A stretch of 16,808 nt of DNA from Desulfobacteraceae bacterium (GTDB taxonomy: Bacteria; Desulfobacterota; Desulfobacteria; Desulfobacterales; Desulfosarcinaceae): NCBI GenBank assembly GCA_027025615.1, contig JALVQM010000162.1, positions 1 through 16,808 on the forward strand. The letters run 5' to 3'. The notes under the pieces were generated by a model. The model saw nothing but the letters and a program-made list of their open reading frames with translations. It did no database searches and was not told where the DNA came from. The position numbers and the translations under genes were made by a program. Of this stretch, positions 14,637 through 16,808 are shown in pieces. Numbering within the stretch: the stretch's first letter is position 1; each line of letters opens with the position of its first letter.

Positions 14637-14670
14637 CAAAAAGCAGGGTCCGGGAAGACCCCGGGCCCTG
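14637..14670 (-). terminator. Intrinsic terminator of the chemoreceptor gene
   Basis: CAGGGTCCGGG (14644-14654) pairs with CCCGGGCCCTG (14660-14670) over 11 positions with one G-T wobble and a 5-nt loop. On the minus strand the hairpin is followed by CTTTTTGC, fitting a rho-independent terminator starting 38 nt after the chemoreceptor stop. It also lies just past the convergent UPF0173 gene and may work in both directions, although the plus side lacks a T-run. Confidence 0.85.
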
Positions 14671-14708
14671 TGTGTATTATGCTGGTTGGTTGAAACATAG
14701 GGGCGAGT

Positions 14709-16808
14709 TTATACGCTGAAGCGACCAACCATTTCTTTCAGCTGGCGGGCCAGGTCTGATAACTCTGAAGCCCGCAAATTAACCTGCCCGCTGCTGTTGG
14801 CCATTTCGGATGCTGCCTGTGTGACCTCGGCTATTTCATCAGCGATGGCTGTTGCGGTGTTTGAGTTTTCAGACACTTTCTCATTCACCTCACCGATTCC
14901 TTCGGATGCCTGGTTGACATTGCTGGCAATTTCCTTGGTGCTTACGGATTGTTCTTCGACCGCCGTAGCGATGGTGGAGACAATCTCGTTGACCTGATTT
15001 ACTATTTCAGTAATATTGCCGATTTCGGTTACCGTACCTTCAGTCGAGCTTTGAATGCCCTCCACCCTTTGTTTTATTTCGCCCGTGGCTTCGGCTGTCT
15101 GACGGGCGAGCTCCTTGATTTCGTTGGCCACAACGGCAAAACCCTTACCCGCATCACCGGCCCGAGCAGCCTCAATGGTCGCATTAAGGGCCAACAGGTT
15201 GACCTGTTCTGAAATTTCAGTGATGGTTTCGATTACCTTGCCTATCTCCTGGGCGGCTTGCCCCAGTTCCGCCACCTGCTGGCTGGCACGACCAGTCTGG
15301 GAAACAGCTTCTGAGGTGATGGAACTGGCTTTTTCCGTGTTCTCTGCGATTTCGTTGATGACAGAGGTCATTTCCTCGGCGGCTGTAGCCACCATACCCA
15401 TATTGGTTGCAGCTTCTTCCATGGCTGCGGCAACTGAATGGGTGTTGGAACTCATGGTGTCTGCCGATTGGGCAACATTGCTGGCCTTGGCTGAAGTCTG
15501 GTCGGCACTGCCTGACATATGTTCTGCGATTTCGGCCAGATCGCCCGAAGAGTCATCAAGTTGGTTCGACTTTTTCTTTACCTGTGCGATAATATTGCGC
15601 ACATTGTCGACAAAGTGATTAAACCAGTAAGCCATTTCGCCGATTTCATCCTTGGATTTGACCTCCAGCTTGCGGGTAAGGTCTCCTTCGCCATCGGCTA
15701 TGTCTTTCAGCATGCTGCTTGCTGAAACAATTCCATGGGCTATCTGGCGCGAAAAAATCGTAACCAGCACAGAGACAACAAGCAGGGCCGCAACCATGCT
15801 GGCAATTGTCCAGTTGAGCTGTTTGGCCAATTCGCTTTGCATGTCAGCCTGCTTGTCTGCAATGGCTTGGTTTACGTCATCCAGGTAGACTCCTGTGCCT
15901 ACTATCCATCCCCACTTATCGAACAGTTTGACATATGACAGTTTGGGGACCGGTTTATCGAAATCGGGCTTTGGCCACAGGTAATCGACGAAACCAGCGC
16001 CGTTTTCCTTGCAGACCCTGACAAATTCCCTGAAAAAGTACTTTCCGTTGGAGTCTTTCATGTCTGAAAGATCTTTCCCGTTCAGGGAAGGTTTGATGGG
16101 ATGCATGACCATCTGGTTATTGATGTCGTTGATCCAGAAATAGTCTTTTCCAAACCGGCCGAAACGCAGGGAGCCGATAGCCTCCATGGCGTCTTTTTTA
16201 AACTGCTTCTCGGCGGCCTCCAGGTAAACCCCGGTTCCAATGATCCAGTTCCAGGGCTTGAAGAGTTTGACGTAAGACAGCTTGGGGACCGGTTTGTCGA
16301 AACCGGGCTTGGGCCACAGGTAATCTACGGTGCCTTCACCTTTTTGCCGGCAGACTTTTACAAACTCCACGAAAAGCTTTTTGCCTTGGGGGTCTTTAAA
16401 GCTGGATAGATCCTTGCCATCCAAGGCAGGCTTGATGGGATGCATAACCATTCGAGGAAAGGTATCGTTGATCCACAGGTATCCTTTACCGTTATAACGC
16501 ATGGCTTTTACGATGTTCATGGCATTTTGTTTTTTCTCAGCCGGACTCAGCCCAGTTCTGTTATAAACGCTTTCTACGGCTTTATAGGCTACCTCTACTA
16601 TGCTTTTAAGCTGATTGTGGTAAACAGCCGCCACTTTGACCGGATCATGAGCTGCCTTGTATTTGGTTTCCAGGATGGCAAAAGTATTGCTGACCAGGTC
16701 TTTGAGCCTTTCCTTTTTTTCCTCCATCAATGTTCGCTGGATGGCTTCAATATCGGCCTGTCCTCTCTTTTTGAGGTTATGCAAGGAAATGAAGGTGGAG
16801 CATAAACC
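14709..16808 (-). CDS. Methyl-accepting chemotaxis protein with tandem Cache domains, N-terminus cut by window edge
   Basis: The frame is open to the right edge, and the residues before the TTG at 16784 (GLCSTFIS) look like the end of a first membrane segment, so the true start lies outside. Numbering from 16784 gives 691 residues. The periplasmic sensor has two Cache_2-type modules, about 20-190 and 191-303, each with WIND, MVMHPIKP, GKDLS, VDYLWPKP, PKLSYVKLF and GTGVYL. A membrane segment (about 325-345), a HAMP domain (346-397) and a long coiled-coil signalling domain follow. The receptor tip carries EQVNLLALNATIEAARAG, the hallmark that contacts CheA and CheW. There is no C-terminal NWETF-type pentapeptide, so CheR/CheB would act without tethering. 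Cache domains of this kind usually sense small organic acids, but the ligand cannot be told here. Confidence 0.95.
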   Translation of the reverse strand, partial: GLCSTFISLHNLKKRGQADIEAIQRTLMEEKKERLKDLVSNTFAILETKYKAAHDPVKVAAVYHNQLKSIVEVAYKAVESVYNRTGLSPAEKKQNAMNIVKAMRYNGKGYLWINDTFPRMVMHPIKPALDGKDLSSFKDPQGKKLFVEFVKVCRQKGEGTVDYLWPKPGFDKPVPKLSYVKLFKPWNWIIGTGVYLEAAEKQFKKDAMEAIGSLRFGRFGKDYFWINDINNQMVMHPIKPSLNGKDLSDMKDSNGKYFFREFVRVCKENGAGFVDYLWPKPDFDKPVPKLSYVKLFDKWGWIVGTGVYLDDVNQAIADKQADMQSELAKQLNWTIASMVAALLVVSVLVTIFSRQIAHGIVSASSMLKDIADGEGDLTRKLEVKSKDEIGEMAYWFNHFVDNVRNIIAQVKKKSNQLDDSSGDLAEIAEHMSGSADQTSAKASNVAQSADTMSSNTHSVAAAMEEAATNMGMVATAAEEMTSVINEIAENTEKASSITSEAVSQTGRASQQVAELGQAAQEIGKVIETITEISEQVNLLALNATIEAARAGDAGKGFAVVANEIKELARQTAEATGEIKQRVEGIQSSTEGTVTEIGNITEIVNQVNEIVSTIATAVEEQSVSTKEIASNVNQASEGIGEVNEKVSENSNTATAIADEIAEVTQAASEMANSSGQVNLRASELSDLARQLKEMVGRFSV
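15882..16145 (-). repeat. Second (membrane-proximal) copy of the Cache core repeat
   Basis: It encodes residues 214-301 of the chemoreceptor. By my count 62 of 88 residues are identical to the first copy, and the stretch near 15920-15980 is also very similar at DNA level. Confidence 0.8.
16221..16484 (-). repeat. First copy of the Cache core repeat
   Basis: It encodes residues 101-188 of the chemoreceptor. It is repeated 113 codons downstream with no gaps over 88 residues. Confidence 0.8.

Noticed and set aside
15115..15618. 167-codon Ala/Ser-rich frame opposite the chemoreceptor signalling domain
   Set aside because: It is antisense to the highly conserved signalling tip of the chemoreceptor; its low-complexity product is an artefact of that codon pattern.

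Overview
The window looks like chromosomal DNA from a motile Gram-negative bacterium of the former Deltaproteobacteria (Desulfuromonadales or a related Desulfobacterota lineage is my best guess). The reasons are the lipobox-type secreted lipoprotein, the PBP1A and SPOR envelope genes, the dense c-di-GMP and chemotaxis signalling, and promoter-like motifs for sigma-54 and sigma-28. The lineage is inferred from general protein character, not from a marker gene. No rRNA, tRNA, CRISPR array, insertion sequence or phage gene is visible.

Layout. On the minus strand, positions 1-1070 hold a family-4 glycosyltransferase cut off by the left edge, and 1189-3459 a 756-residue lipoprotein of unknown function ending at a strong intrinsic terminator. 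A 335-bp divergent region (3460-3794) carries a sigma-54-like promoter, a sigma-28-like alternative and a cluster of GTTC/GAAC inverted repeats. On the plus strand there follow an HMG-CoA lyase-family enzyme (3795-4727), then a compact run: REC-GAF-HD-GYP response regulator (5008-6570), an unknown membrane-anchored protein (6574-7467), a class A penicillin-binding protein (7498-9528), a two-TM helical-repeat protein (9518-10414) and a SPOR-domain protein (ending 10912). After a 275-bp gap come a diguanylate cyclase with an unusual N-terminal helical domain (11188-12198) and a 65-residue protein (12400-12597). The right end has a minus-strand TPR protein (12649-13848), a plus-strand UPF0173 metallo-hydrolase (13946-14626) and a minus-strand methyl-accepting chemotaxis protein cut off by the right edge (14709-16808).

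How it fits together. Two promoters with perfect sigma-28 (FliA) -10 octamers and exact 11-nt spacers sit before the HD-GYP gene and the TPR gene. This suggests that this locus belongs to the motility regulon: a c-di-GMP phosphodiesterase, a c-di-GMP synthase, a chemoreceptor and a FliA-driven TPR protein lie within 12 kb. The four genes after the HD-GYP gene follow with gaps of 3 and 30 bases and an 11-base overlap, so the sigma-28 transcript may run into a peptidoglycan synthase module (PBP1A plus SPOR protein). That possible coupling of motility control to cell-wall synthesis is the most interesting idea in the window. The main sequence anomaly is the SPOR gene: its membrane anchor lies in a frame that has no usual start codon and follows directly, in the same frame, after the stop codon of the upstream gene.
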